A stretch of 64,000 nucleotides of DNA from assembly GCA_027574665.1 (NCBI GenBank), contig CM050657.1:20996700-21060699 (forward strand), written 5' to 3'. How positions within the stretch are numbered: the first letter of the stretch is position 1; each line of letters begins with the position of its first letter. Both the position numbers and the translations under genes were made by a program. Positions 27,001 to 42,000 of this stretch are shown here, one piece after another. The notes under the pieces were generated by a model. It did no database searches and was not told the origin of the DNA. It worked only from the letters and a program-made list of their open reading frames with translations. This stretch comes from Rhynochetos jubatus. Its lineage: Eukaryota > Chordata > Aves > Eurypygiformes > Rhynochetidae.

Positions 27001-30000
27001 TAAGTATTTATCCCTTGTCAACACACTTCTGGAAACACATTTTGATGGAAACATCTAGATTTGTATTCTGTCTGCACATGGGTTGGCTAAATATGCCAGA
27101 AAAACCAAAATCCTCTGTCCTGGGATAGGCAAGACATAGGACAGGAGGGCTGCCTGTTTGTGTCAGCCAGGATTGTCTGACAGACGGACAATTCTCTAGG
27201 CAGAATTTGTTCTGGCTTCTGTTTATGAGTCCTAGAGGGTGGAGCGCGGCGTAAAGGCTTCATCCGGCGTGCTAACCTGCCCTCAGCATGCAGAAGTACG
27301 GCTGCCCCTCCTGCCAGCATGATCTGATAAGAGAGTGAGTTTAGGTCAGTTCCTGCATTCCCAGTGTCACTCTGATTGTCACCAACGTCAGAGGCAGTGT
27401 CTGGCCTGTGGTACATGCAGTACCAAGCCCTTTGTGAGCCCTTTGCAGAGAGATGTGAAGGTTTTGTCCTTCTCTTTGCTACTCCACTGTAATCTCTGTT
27501 TGCTGTGCTGCTCTAACACATGTGGCCAAGGAAAGGTTTTCTGTATTAAGGATTTTGTGATTTGCCTTGGGTCTGTCTGTATCCGATCAAAACCTTTCTA
27601 CTAGGAAATTGCACTTGAGCTGGTTTCAGGGGGAGCTGGTTCAAAGCAAAATCCTTTGGGTGATGCTCACCCATTTACAGTGTTGCAGTCACTTAGCAGC
27701 TTCTGTCAGACAGCTGTGTGAGGATTTTGTATTTGCCCAAACTGATGTCAAAACCTCATGGTCTCCAGTGAGGACTTGCACGCTGCACAGGGACTCTAAA
27801 TCATCCATGGCCTGCTTGCAGCTGAGAGGCATCAGGCACTGTTGGCCTCCCTCTGCGCTGAAATGCAGGAGGAGACCGAGGAGACCAAGTGTCCCACCGA
27901 AGAGGTGGGCTGGGATGCACTGGACAGCCACCCCTCCAGGTGGACGTACACCGGTGGGCAGGGATGTGTGTATTTGGGCTGGTGTGCTGCCAAGGCGAGA
28001 GGGGTGTGCCAGCACTGCATGGCACGTGACAGTGTCCCTGGGAGGTACAAGGGGACAGTAGGCACCTGCATTGCTGCCGGGGGAGGAGGGGGGAGGGACA
28101 GCAGTGTTGCATGAAGGGTGGAGGGGGCTTGGGGGAAATATTCCAGTAGGAAGCAGGGAGGGGAAGGGAAAAAGCCAGGAGGTGCAGCCCAGTCTCAAGG
28201 CGAAACTGAGTGGTCCCAGCAAAGCTTTGGCATTGGGGACCTCACCGAAGAGTCAAGAGGTCATTGGTGTGCAGAGCCACGGAGCTTCTATGGGAAAGTT
28301 GGATTTTATGCTTTGCGTAACAGTGAATTTCAACAAAAGTTAATGCTGAGGATGGAATTGCTTTTGCCCTGGTTAGTTATTACCACAGAAAACTTGCCAT
28401 GCTTGTGGTACTCCATTGGCACTGAAGGACTGAGGTACAATTAGAGTTACTACTTTTCTTGGATAGGGACAAGGGAGAAGTGGACAAGCAGGTAATAATT
28501 AGGAGCATTGTCTTGAAACATGGTTGGGGAAACACATTTCTTGTATGCCCAAATGCATAACTTAATTATATCCAGCTTAGTTGTATTACTGAAAATGGAA
28601 GATATTCCAATTGGAATATTTTCCAATATAATTTAATGCTGATTTAAATCAGTTTGTAAAATTCTTTACAGTCTTTACATGTCAGGGTGAAAATAATTTG
28701 CAGCCAGGGCTTAGCGAAATCTGTGTATTTCATGTTTCTGCAAACTATCCAAATCTATTTATACAAGGAAAATATTTTTCCACTGTTGTATCTGAGGTAG
28801 GAGTAAACATAATGTATTTCACAGGTTTTGAAAAACAGAAAGAAGCAGCATTTAGTAAGAGAACTAGGTATTTCCTGAAACATGCACATTCCTGCTACTG
28901 AATCTCTCAGTATACAGAATTCTTCATACAAACAAACCATATCCAGCTTTTGTTTAGCTTGCACCCTTCCAGAATGTTTCCAGTTTCCTGAAAATATTAA
29001 AAAAAAAAAAGTTCAGAGAAGATGGCTTAAATCAGGTTAAAGTAATATTATTATTTTGTTTTTTTCAAGCTTCAAAACTGAAATCGGGCATTTGAAAGCT
29101 GATGCATGCCATGAAGTGAAATCTCTTTTCCTTTTATCTGGATGTGGTTTCAGATGAAATTTCACTCCAAAGAGGGAAATGCCAAAGAATGTCAGCAATT
29201 TTTGTTAGTTTGCCCTCCAACAGACGTGTTATGTCATAAAGCCTTCATCATACTTAAACAATTGAAAACTGGAAGTAGGCAATCCTCGTGGAAATTACAA
29301 AAGCAACTTCCAGGCACTGCAAAATACTTCTGAGATTCAGAAGATTAGGGCTGCTAAACAGTAACCGGTTTAACAATTACTGTTTTCGAAAAGTAATTGT
29401 TTCACCTTACTGTACTTTTGGAAGGCTTTGACCACCCACAACCTCATACCCAGCAGCTCTTTCCTACCTGCTGGATCTTTCAGCTCCCTCGACGAGAGCT
29501 CAAGTGGGTGAGCAATCGAATTTGTTCTTGGCGCAACAACGGGGCAGAGACTTTGGCTGGGGGACAGGCGTGAGCGGCTGGGAGGTGGTGGGAGCCTCAG
29601 CCTCCAACAGCACAGAAACTTTCTCCAGCAGCAGGCATACGTTAGGAAGTTTGTGCTCTGTCTTCAGCCCCCTGCAAACATTTCCATCCCAAATCAACCA
29701 TTTCTGTGGGCATATTTTAAAGGAAGGGGTAGCAATCTCTGCTCATGGACTGAGAACTATAAGAAGTTGGGGTTTTTAAATAGGTTTTTTCAAATTAGTT
29801 AGTCTGTGCTTGAGACGCCAAATGTATTATCGTAATAGAGATGAGCACCTTGGGAAGACACATCTCAACATGTCCAGGAGTAGCAAAATGAAGGGTTTCT
29901 AGACATTCTGAACCTCTTCTGGCAGGTGAGGAAAAATAATTGAAAATCTTTGCAACCAACATCATCAGCAAGAAAATATTCTCTTTTTTTCAGTAATTTG

Positions 30001-33000
30001 ATGGATGTTACCTTTAATCTTATCAGTCACATAATGTTTAAACCATTTGATTGTCTTATCCTTTTTATATTTTATACTTTCAAAGATTTCAGAGGAAGCT
30101 TAATAACTGAATTTAGAGTATTCAGGGAGACAACAGATTATTCCCCTTTCAGTTGTGTGGTAATGAAGCACTATATTTTATCGCTGCTCTCCTTTGAGGC
30201 ATGGTGGGACACGGAGAAAAGTACTCATTTTCAGGTAAGTCCTGAGTTGTTTTCTGAAGGAAAGAGAAGCTGATATATTGTTGGTGCTACATGAGGCTTT
30301 TTGTCCTGATCATCTAAGATAGGAAAGAGTCTTGGAAAACATTGGTGTTGAAATTGTTTACAGTAAGTCTTACAGCAAATATCATCATCTGTACAAAATA
30401 ATTTCTACAGTTGTTATTGACAGGGTGATGCTCTTTCTCCTTTAGAGACAAGTCTTGATTTGCTGATGAGAAGTGTCATGGGAGGCTGTGTCCCCCACGC
30501 AGAGATGTATCTCATCAGGCAGGTCACAAGTAGTACTTAGGTTCCAGTTACATCTTGCTCACTCCATCTGCTCTGCAGCCTTAGGGAATGGGACCAATAG
30601 ACCCTACATGTGCTGCAGCTTATTGCTGATATAAATATAAAATGTAAAGATACAATCGCCTTTAAATAACATGTTCAATTTAAAGTAATGTCCTGGTTGC
30701 ACTTGTTTTCGGTAAACGAGGTCTGTTCCACCCATACTCTTCAAATTTAATTTTTGGTGGTTGAAGCTGTTTCACGAAGTTTTAAAAGAAATTTTGAATC
30801 CTTTCATTTTCAGATTGCTGCGTGAGTGCAGTGCACACAGGACTTGATTTCAAATGACAAAATGGTTTCGGGAAACAAAACAGACTTTAGCAAAGATAGC
30901 TCAGACTCATTTCAGCATCTCTGAGAGAATGAAATCACAATGCAGCTTTCAATTGTTCCCAGGTCTTTGCCCTGTTGTTTGACTTTTGTCTTTATTTCAT
31001 AACTTCTCACAGAGCTTTCCATCTTGCTTCCCCTCTGAAAGTCTAAGTCAGTTCCCTTCTGTTCCATCCTAGGGCTCTAAAGCTCTGCTTTTCTGGTATT
31101 TTAGAAGATAACACCCAGCACAGTTGGGTTCAGCAAACCGCGTCGTTGGAGTATAGCAAAGCTCTCTATGGGCTGGGGTTGCTCTGTGTTAGCAGGCTGT
31201 TAAGCCTGAATTAAAATGTCCGTGTAACTCTGGATTAGATCTCGTTCTCCAAAACTTGACAGGGATGTAATGACCTGTTTTGTTTAAAAGTCTCGGTATA
31301 AAGTATTCTTTGTGACTGAAGGCGGTAGAACCTGCGTACAGCAAGCACTGGCTGTTCACAGCGGCCCTAGGTAGCCTTTCCAGAAGTTTGTCTTCATTGT
31401 ATGCCACATCTCTGGTTTTGCACATGCAGGTTCTAATTTTAGGGGGCAAAGTTTAACAATAAATTTTAACATCACAGCTGCTTTTTTTAATTCCAGATGT
31501 GCAGTTCAGGGGAGAATGTAAAAGGAGAGGGCTTGAAGGATGTTTTTTGTTTGGTTTTAGTTTAATCTGTGTCTGCTCAGTTAGCAGGTATGGCTCAGTG
31601 CTTACTTTAATCAAGTAAGGGTTTGTCTTACTCATGCAGTAAATGAATGAAATAAGGGACAGTCCCTTGAAAGACAGGACAGTGGTCACCCTTAGTGTCA
31701 CAAAAATAGAAAACAGTTGCTGTAGCTTAAAGCCTGAGAAATTTTGCAGGCTGAAGACAGGAAATTGTAACACTAAGGTGTTTGCCCTTATCTGTGCATT
31801 GCTTATGCTTTTTAATTATGCAATCCCAGAAAGTTATGCGGTAGTGTGGTGTACAGCTGTCCTACATGCACCTTCTGCCTGCATTGCTTTGCTTCAGCAG
31901 TGCATCTGCAGTAAGTGTGACTTCTTCAATCTTAGGTTTTCTCTTTTCCACTGGACATTCTACATAATTCATGCATATTTAGTGTTTGGAGTCTGTTGAA
32001 ACCGGGATTCATTCAGCACAGAAGACAGTAGGGAAAGCAGAGGGCTGATTATGGATCCTCCACTGTCTGCCTGCACAGGTTAGAGGAAACCACCAGAAAT
32101 GTAATGTAGGACCCATATGAGATGAGGGGTCCTGCCCTGCTGTGCAGACAGAGCCAGTGTAGGCAGGCCTTCACCTCGCTTAGGGAAAAGGTCTTTCTTG
32201 TAGGTCTTCAAACCCCACACACTCTTGCTTGGGGATGTATGCATTGCCTTCTGTAGAGAGAAAAGCTGAAGGGTGCTGGGAATTTCCACTGAGAAGCAAG
32301 TATCAGTGACCTGCAATAGTTTCCCAAGCTCACTTACTGAGTGCTGACAAAATCAGAACAGTGACCTCCACAAACTGCCTTCAGAAATGATGACTGTTAT
32401 GTTTGCTATTGTGGTTGCCTGCTAGCTCTTGAGGACCTGTGTTTTCAAGATTCTCTTGGTACTTACTACAGCTAGATGCTTTATGAAGAAATAAAAATGG
32501 AAATTTTCATTTAACTTCAAGTGCTGAAGCTTTTCAGCGGAAAATCAAGAAGTACAAGGCTTGTGATAAAATTACAAAAGTTGTTAGAAGTAGTGTACTC
32601 CAAAACTTTTACTTAAATTCTACCCACACACTACAGAAGTGCTAAAAAAACTTGCATCAGATCCCGGTGGATCTGCAGTCCTTGCTCATTCATCACCAAC
32701 TCATCTGACTTGCACCCAGTAGCTAAATTTAATACCAGTCCCTCATGTTCTGTCATGGAACCGTACTGTTTGCTTGTTGTTGATGTAGATCTTATTTATT
32801 ATAACACAGAGAAATGTTGAAAGGGTTGGTTGCTCCAGGAGCTTTCACTTGGTGCTGTGAGTTGGATCATTGTATGCTGTGTTGGTAAAATCTTTTTTGA
32901 TGGCTAGAATTTGAGTGGTTTATTTAGTGCAAACTACTATGTCAAGTACGTGTTGTTGGTGCTTTCTATAATTGCTTGGTGTTCTTACTGGTTTCTGTCT

Positions 33001-36000
33001 AACTTCATTAGTTAGAAATTTGGCCATTAACATACTTTTTGTATGAATCGTGGAGTGCCAGGGCAGAGCGGAATGGGGTCCTCCAGTAGGATCTGAGTAT
33101 GTTGATTTTGTTACCTATGTCTTTATAATATGCTGGTTCAAAAGAGTTCCATAGGTCCTTTACTTTCCAGAACTTCTAATATGTTTTTCTTTAGGATGTA
33201 GAATTTTAACAAGGAACTTGAGATGAAAATTTGGCAGCCAGCTATGCTCTACTGAGAACTCCTTTCAACATTCCTTCTCTTCAGCAGACTCTTGTAATTT
33301 GCAAATGTCCCAGTTCTGCCATGGGAGCATTTCCTACCTGTGAACATGACCGATTTTCGGGCTGCCAGAATGAAGCCTGAGTGGGATCACACAGAGGAAA
33401 GCTCTTGCAGGGCCAGAAGAGATCAGAAGTGGCAGCTATGGCAGTCGGAATCTTTCTGAGATTAACTCAAATTGTGATTGTGTTCCACACATAGAACGTG
33501 TAAAGTGTTTGAAACTCAGCATGAGCAAAATGCCTTGTGCTTCCCAGGTCTTTTCCGCGACATTGCAGATAGGAAAAGGTGAGATGGCCGTTTTGGCCAA
33601 GATGGGATCAGGAGGGAGTTCGGGTTCCAACCTAGGTTTGCGCTGTACCGGACAGTTTGGAAGCGAAGTCATGACGTGCCCTGCTCCCAGTCAGCAACGG
33701 AGGCAAGGATGCTTATGTGCACCCGGTTGACTCGTTGCCAGCTAGCAGCGACGCGACGCAAATTGCAGGCCAGCAAGGAAGTAGGTGCTGAACTTTAACA
33801 AATGTTCTGTGCACACAAGTGTGAAAGAGTGAAAATCATTTAGTGTTCCCGTTCCTTTACATCCATAATAAGAAAGGAATTGTGATGCAGTGCCAGTAAT
33901 TCATGTAGAGTGTCTCTTAAGTCAGTATTATGCATAAAGAAATGGAGCTTGAGGTAGAGGCAGTATGTAATGGTATCCTTGAGTTGCATTTGAGGAACTG
34001 AGGGAATATTTTTAGGTTGACAACAGCTTTCTTTATTTTTTCCTCTTTTAACTTAGTTTTGATGTTTGGTTGTCTGATTTTCAGCCAGGAACATAAGCTA
34101 GAAGTAATACATACTTAGTTGTGGTTAAATTGCAATTCCTTGTTTCCTTCCATGAATAATCTTTCAGCAATTCTGAAGCTCTCTTTCCCATAACTCTGAT
34201 TTCTATGATTTTCACTCAAAGTCTTAAATATAAAAGGTCACTGTAGCAAAAGTGAGATGAATAAGCAAATTGGAGCATCAGGACCAAACAGTATGCAGAA
34301 TGAGACAAGACAGCCTTCATCAACTGTCATCTCAGAGGAGACAGGGACTATTCACCTTCCATTCTCTCCCACATTATTCAAGTTATATAATTTACAGTGG
34401 CACTTGATACTGTGCTGTTCTCCAAAGAATTCATATGATTATTTTCCATGCGAGGCGGCACTGCTCAGTTTCCCTGACAGAGACCCTCTCACTGAGCTTT
34501 ACCCAGCATCCAAACTCCTCTGCCACCTCCATGTCACAGGAACCCCCTTAGCCACACACTTGCTCCTCTTCCTTCGTTCCTCTAGTCAGCTCCATTTCTT
34601 CCAAACCCTGGGTGTTGCATTCAAAATAGAGTATGTTTCTGGGTGGCTTGTATTTTGGGAAGTAGCTGTTTCTCCCAGCTGTGATTCTTGTCTGTGATCC
34701 CATTCCTGTGAAAAGCTCCTGAAATTTCTTAGCACATGATTTGATCTAAAAATAAGAAATGTTTTCTAACAAAACAAAACTGAAACACAGTCAGGTTGTT
34801 TTAAAATGGTTAAAAAAAAAAAAAGTTTACCAGGAATTTCTTAGCTGTTTGGTTCAGCTCTTTAGTGAAATATTGCCTACATGAGAGCCAAAAGTAAATT
34901 TAAAAATGCCACCTAGACTTCCTAGCTAACAGACAGTCTTGAAGACAACTTTTTTCCAAACCAGGAAGCCTAAGAAATTTCTTTTCAAATCTAAAGGGAA
35001 AAAAGTCCCTGCCAGCCTTTCGCACCAAAGTACAAGTGACCTGATTTTCAGCTTCCGTTTAAGCTGGTGGGTATGGCAAGAATTTTATAACTTTGAAAAC
35101 TTATTGACTGTTACTGAAATGCCTATATATGGGTTCAAATACCTGTTCTAAGGCACTCTGGTTAGAAAGATTGGCCTTAAGCAATATAACCAGATGACCA
35201 GTTTCCTAGTTCCTCCTTGTGCCTTGGCTCAGGAAAGGAAAACACTTCCTCTTCCTTCTGAGGGCCCCAGACTTCCTGTGACATCTATTTATACAATTGG
35301 TGTAATGAACCCCAAGTTAACCACTTCCTTGCCTGGCTTAGCGTAGGCTTTACATCTCTTAAATCTCTTGTCACTTTATGTCTTTATACTCCACTTGCAA
35401 CTTCTCTTAAAGATGAAGTTCAGAGCAGCTTCTCTGCAAACCCCTGTTTGAAGTGTCTTTGTGAAGGTGTTCTGTTGGCCAGATGGCTTTGCTCGGAGAT
35501 AATGAGGAGGAGGAGATTTAGGTTTGGCCCAGCTGGCCTTTTTACAGCAGATACAAAGGAAGATTAGATGATCTCAGCCATACAAAAACCTGTTGAAAAG
35601 TTTAAGTGGTTGAATTTGGAAAGACGATCACAAGATTTAACCAAAGACGAGTGATTAAAGGCTTTAGTCGTACCTGTTTTCATGAAATGAAAACCCAGAG
35701 GCCTGTTCAGCATGAAGGCAGCATCAAGTTGTAGCTACTTGTGTTAAACCATTGTACACTGAGTGTACAGGAGGTGGAGGGGAGATTGATAACTGGAAAG
35801 ACCTGCAGAATTGAGGGCAGTTTTGGGAGGACAGGAGACACCAGGACATCCGGTGGGAAAGGAGGTTTCCGGCCAAATGGGCTGTAGTCAGAAGTGGAAG
35901 ATCTGAGAGCTGGTGGTTTGGGATGCAGCTGAAATGGTTAGGCTGGCCATGACAAGCATAGTCATGTCCAGTTTTACCCGTCTCCTTCAAGGGTACAGCA

Positions 36001-39000
36001 GGATCTGGACAAAGAGGCAGCAGGCAGATTTGCAGAGGGCTTCCTACAGTCGCAGAATTAGGGGTGGCAGGAGGCCTGGCGATGTCTCCAAGCCCAGTGT
36101 TTGCCCTGTTTTCAGGCCGAAGCAAGATCAGGTGCTCACTAGCTGTGAGGCATGCCTGGGTACTCAGCACTGCGATCCTGCCAGAGGCGTGGACACACGC
36201 TCTCCCTGTGTAGCCTGGCTTTACCGTCTGCCTGGCAAGGTTCCTTGACATCTAATCTAAACCTCCTCTGCTGCAAGGTAAGTCAGCCACACCTGCTGTC
36301 CTTGGGGGACTTGCAGCACAGCTGCTTGACATCTTTGTAGGAGACTTTAAAACTTGTAAGACTGGTGCTGTGATGTCTCCAGGTTGTCCCTTCGCCAGAC
36401 TGTACCAGTCCCTTTCTTCTGAGCTTTCCTTGTAAATCGTATTTTCCAGCTCTTCAGCCATCCTCTTAATTTTTCCTTGAGATTCTCTACAGTATTTTCA
36501 CATGTCTGTACAAGTGGTGCCCCAGGCTGGACACAGCAGTCCGGCTAAGGCCTTACGGCACCAAGTCAAGTAGAAGAGTTTCTTCCTGCATTATATATGA
36601 CACTCCCATTAATAGATCTTAGAAAGACAGGCTTTTTCTGATGCCGTTTCCCACTGTAAAATTGCTACGCAGTCTCTGATTCACTATTACCCAGCTTTGT
36701 TTGTGCAATTCTGCTGTTTTACAGTCTGTTGTTCCCTGTATTGCATATGTTTACTAGGTGTTTCCTTTCTGTACGTTATAGCTGTCGTCAGCACAAAGCT
36801 GAGGTACCGGTGGTGATGCTGGAGGAATCACGGTGGAAGCGGAGCCTGCCGCTCCCGTGTCCTGTGTGCACGTTTCTGGGGATATAGTGTGTTGCCGTGG
36901 AGATGACACTTGCCATCCACGTTTCTAATGACTTGAAACAATTCACTTGGCAATTAAAACAAGATCTATCCTGTGATAACCCCGAGGAAACAGTTACTTA
37001 CTAAATGAAGGCGGGGGGGCGGGAAGTGGATTTCATTGTTGTGCTGTGCTGGGGTGGCTCCAGCTTTCTCTCTGTTGCCCCGTCCTGCTCGTTTTCATCT
37101 GCAGCGCCCTGTTCCACTCCCTGTCTGAAAAACCAGGGCAAGTTTGTCTAAAGTTTAGGCTCCGTTATGCCTCGCTTCTGTCACCCCGTGTGGTTGTCTG
37201 GAGGACATCTATTCAGAGTGCACCATCAGTCCAGTGTTTGCCAATGCACTCAGCAGCCAGATTTGGACCGACCCAATGCCAGTACTTTACTCTCCTTCAC
37301 TGCTTTTCCTTCCCAACCTATGAGCCTTTGCCACAAGCTCAAGTGTGAAGAAAGCGTATGTCTCGGCTGCGTGCTGCTTTCCCCGCTTGCTGGCAGTGAA
37401 AATTTTTTGACCAGCCTTCAGGTAGGTCATCTAGCCATCTGAGTGCTAGCCACAGTGTCACTGAACCAGATGTTCTGTGTCAAAGTGATGCTGTGTGCTG
37501 GGCTGGGAACACACTGCAGCCTGAGCGATGGTCCTATTGCCCTGCGGCTGGTAGCAAAGTTATGGGCTGTTGGATTTGGAGGGACTCACATGGCACTCGT
37601 CAACGGTGGTATCCGAGCACCTTGCAGTTGTGTGTCGAACAACATGACTGATGTCTGTCACGCAGGCGTTGTTCTCGTCCTTTCCCCAAGGGGAGAAGCA
37701 AGTGCAGCGAGGTCTTGCTTTTCCTGTTCTGTCTCCTGATTCAAACCACATACAGATTCTGCTGTGCCTCTGTGCAGAGGGAGGCAGCGCAAAGCAGCGT
37801 GCCCTGCTCTCTCGGGGGGAGTGGGGAAATTTGGGGTGTGCCATGAACCTGGAGGAGCTCATTTCAAAGTGCAGGCAAGCAGGCGGAGAGGGTTGTTGGG
37901 CACCGTTTCGTGCTGGAGGGGCACAGCCCTTCCCGCATGCTTCCTCTGTTCAGGTCCTTACAAATAATAACAATTATAATACAAAAGAAAATGAGTGAGA
38001 ATAACCCAGCGATCTCTGCTTTCAGGCTCTCGTGATGGCAATGCTGATGTGTAGCAAGGCGGTGCTGCCGCTGTGGCTTTCGTGGCGCTGGGGAGGGCCC
38101 TCGATCTCCCCCGCTGTGAGTGGGTGCTGGGCAGGTTTGAGGCTCCCTCATCCTTCCTTCTGTGCTTGGCCACAAGTGGTTGGAGCTCCCAGCCCTGCTG
38201 GTTCCCCGTTTCCTTATTGCAGCTCTCACTGTTTCTGTGCAGCTGCTCAGGGTGCATGTTCAGCTCCCTGCTGGATTCTGCCTTAAAATAAGAATGTGCC
38301 ACCCTTTATTTTGGCTGTGTGCTGTGGGGAGCTCGTCCTTTTTATCTTGAATGGGCTTGGAGAAGGTGGGCTGCTGGAGGAGCTGGCACTGCTGGGGTGG
38401 AAACTGCCTCTGGGAATGTGCAGCTGGATTCGGATGCATGTGAAGCCCAGGTCCTCCACATGGCCACAAATCCCAGTTATCCTTGAGAGGAGATGGCAGG
38501 GTTCATCGAGAAAGGTGGCAGGAGGTGGTGCGCTGGCTGCCTGACCAGCCAGCCGAGCTGCCAGGGTGCATAATGGCGGGGTCTCTCTGCGCCTGCATCC
38601 TGCTAACGGCACATGACCCAGGGCTTGTGGCCTCTCCAGGGAATTTGAGCTGGACCACAGGCTTCAGTCCACTCTTGAAATGCATTGCAGTGAGTTAGAG
38701 GAAGGAGGCCTGTTACAAAATGCTCCTTTTTCTGTTACCACAGAGACCAGCAGTTTCAGAGGCTGAACTATCCTTGGCAGCAAGAAGTGCTAATTCAGCC
38801 TTTTCTCCCACTTACATCAAGGCTCCGTTTGGCCTGGAAAGAGCTGTGCAGGGCAATCCGTCTTCTTGCAGGCACCCTGGGAGAGCAGGAGCTGAGAGGC
38901 AAAACAAGGCTGAGAAGACGGTGTTTGGGCATTGGGGGTGGAAGCGAAGCTGTGCAGGGGCAGGATGGGGGTTGTGGGGACAGTCATCAGTCAGGGGGTT

Positions 39001-42000
39001 CCGGGGAAGCGGGCAAACGTCGAGGTCTTTGAAGTAGGAGTGTGAAGACAACTTTGGAAAGAGGAGGAGCAGGGTAGGCTGCAGTAATTCAGGAGGTGGG
39101 AGCGAGTGCCAATGGCAAAGTTTTCCTCCTGCAGAGATGCAGATGGCAAACCCTGACCTTCCTGTTTACCCTCAGTGTGTTTTGGGGTCAGAGTATGCAC
39201 TCTGATGGGGCTGCTTCCTCTTTCCAGGTGCCCTTCGGGGTCACTTAGGGCAAAGCAAACCATCACAAGCCTCACATCTCATGAGCTCCAGCCCATCTAT
39301 GGGTGCTGTTGGTGGTGGGCAGAAGGCAGTCAGATTAAACCCAGCATGTGAACACTGCCATGGGCTGGGCACGAAGGCTGAGTGTGCTGCCATCCTGCAG
39401 TCAGTGCTGCTAACGGGGCGGACTACTGGCCACAGCTGCGTAAATGAGCACAAAAACCATTTTGGGATTTCGGACCAGAGGAAGGTACTGGAGGGGAAGA
39501 TGAACAGAGAAACGTGGAAACAACTGGCTGAACTATTCCACGTCTGTCCCAGTTGCAGCACTGTGACTTCAGGGTCCTTTCATATGATGGATTAGAGCTG
39601 AGTGCTTTTTTTTTTTCTTGTTGGTTTTCCTTGAATCCCAGTCTTCACAGTTGTCATCAAGAAGTAGATGAGCCTGGGAGGACCAAGTCACAATTTGCAT
39701 TAGTTGATGTAAATCAGAAATCATTCTGATTATGCTGAGTTTGTGCTGTTCTAGCAGAGCAGGAGCTAACGTGTGCTGTTATGGTCCTGTGAAGTTTTAA
39801 CCAGCGATTTGTTTCAACATCTCTGTCTTTTCAAAAATATAATCCAGTGTTTGCCCAAGCACCGCTTTCATGCAGAATGTGACGTTTTCCAGTGTATGAG
39901 AATAACAAATCTTGATAAATGCAGGAACACCTGGGAGACAAAGGAGGAGGCTGTACAGGCAGAGCTCTCAGAAACATCATACACATTTGTTATGAAAATG
40001 TGTCTTGCTGTGCCTTTAAAGACATGCAGGTGTGGTTAAAAATGAAAGGTATTTTTGATGGCAGACCTGAGGGCACTGACAGCTTCACATGTGGTTCACT
40101 ATGGAATGCTCTGTCCTAATTTCTGGCCAGAGGTTTATTCTTTAGGAAAATGAAAAAGAAATCTTGTTGCTGCTAGGACTTACTGAAGAAATTTTTCTGT
40201 GCTCTGCTCACTGTGGTTTATGCCAGTATTTCTCCTGTTTAATCTCTTGGGTTTTCTTCATTTGCCTTTTAAACAAGAAAGTTCATGGATAATAAAAAAC
40301 TGGGCAAACACAAATGGCGGGTAAATAAGCTTATTAAAACTGTGTGTGTTGACTTTTACAGCCAACAACGGCAATCCCAAAAGAAACATGTCCTATCTGT
40401 TAGTTGGAGGCAGAATGACTACAGTGTGGCTGCATCGTTATTAACTGGCCGTGTTTCCTGTGCAAAATCTAGCTTTACGCACGTAAAATAGTGCAAGTCA
40501 AGCCTGCTGTTAGGGTGACCAGGTCTTCCTTTTGATTGCCCACTGCTGCTGTATCCCCAGATGTCAACCGTTCCCAGGGTTGCTCTTTTAAGAACAACAG
40601 TTTTGTGGGGCTGGAAAACGTCTACTCTGCCCTGTTCTGCCCCTGCTCCTTGGTGTGTTGCTGCATGTGTAGATGGGGCCTTCTTGAGTTCGTTTCTCTG
40701 TGAAAACCCTTCATCCAGAAAGAGAGCACCCTGCCAGGAAGAGCATGCCCTGTGAGGACTCATCAGAGCTTCTGTTACACATTGCTTTTGCCTTGAGTTT
40801 GGATGGTACTTCGGTGTAGGTCTGGAGGTAAAGCAGAGCTCGCTCTTTCTCTGTGCTGAGTCATAAGAAGTCACTTCTCTGTCCTTGGTAGGGCCCTTGG
40901 TTGAAGCAACTGGGCAGAGCTTCTGGGTTGGCAGCTGTTCCTGCTTGGTGAAGCCAGCCTTGAAGACAATGCATACATATAATTGCCCTGAAGCTTTGCC
41001 TCTGAAAACCTCCAAAACCTTATCCCTGTGTTTTCCCTCTGGAACTATCCCGTCCCTGAGATTAGTGGCCAGGGCTGCGCTAGAAACAGGTTTAGTAACA
41101 GTTAAAATTCAGCCGGCGTGCTCGGTGCCATGCCTGATGCGTTCATGGCCCTAGCTGTGTCCTGAGCCTCAGCTTCCTACGTCTTTGTGGGAGCACTGTT
41201 TTGCATGACAACACCTTGCTAGCTTGTTTCATTTGACCCTAGTTCTGAGCCTGTGAATCCTGGAAGGGGATGCTAACGTCTAGATTTAGACATGTTTGTT
41301 TTGCAATTTCACAGAAAAAAGATCTTCCTGGATACCATAAAATATAACATAATCCAGGGGTTTTAGGCTAAGTAAAAGAGGGAATGCAAAAAATTAAGCC
41401 AGCAGGATTCTTTGTTTTTGAAGACTTCCTTTGCTTTGAAGCCAAGCACACTGAATCGAGCGAGAGAGCTCTTCCATTTGGCTTCAGTGAATCTCTGAGG
41501 TTGCCATTTTTGCTGACACTGGCTGGAACGCGTGTGCGTGTCTGTTTGTACTGCAGGAGTCGTTCTGCACAGAGCCTGCGGTCAGATGGGCAGTGAGAGC
41601 TGGGCTGGCTTTCTCTCAACAGCAGTAGTGGGTTTCTCTCTGTGACTCTGTTTTTCCTTCTGTGAAGAGCAGCGTTTCTGTGGTCGGAAATCCCAGACCA
41701 TGACAGCCTCCGTGTTTTGTTTCAGGCATCAGAGGGTGTTCCCGTGAAGTGTTTCGAGAACTTGGAGGAACTGATAGAATTCTACAAGAAGGAGAACATG
41801 GGTCTGGTATGGCATCTCAAATATCCAGTGCCCCGGGAAGAGGAGGAGGCTGCAGATGAACCAGAGGAGGATGCTGGTAAGAAACCCATGATGTGACTTG
41901 GTGATGCAGACCCTCAACGCTTGCTCTGGACTGGAGACTTGCAGTGCAGGCAGGGGGATTAGAGCATGCCATGCAAAAAAATGGAGCGGGGCAGAGAGAG

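Larger units (their letters stand above)
20014..41725 (+). other. INPP5D: INPP5D intron 2 (21.7 kb)
   Basis: The largest intron here. It contains MIR-like relics near 21.66 kb and 24.67 kb, a CR1-like relic near 36.5 kb, T homopolymers at 23581 and 26801, and palindromes at 28602 and 35753. Scattered open frames (for example 27689-28222 - and 35724-36251 -) show no recognisable family or splice context. No RNA gene was recognised. Confidence 0.85.

Noticed and set aside
27689-28240. Overlapping long frames on both strands in intron 2
   Set aside because: Several frames are open at once, as expected from base composition; none shows a domain.
35724-36251. 175-codon minus-strand frame in intron 2
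   Set aside because: Low-information composition and no recognisable family; it ends just before a CR1-like relic. Likely chance.
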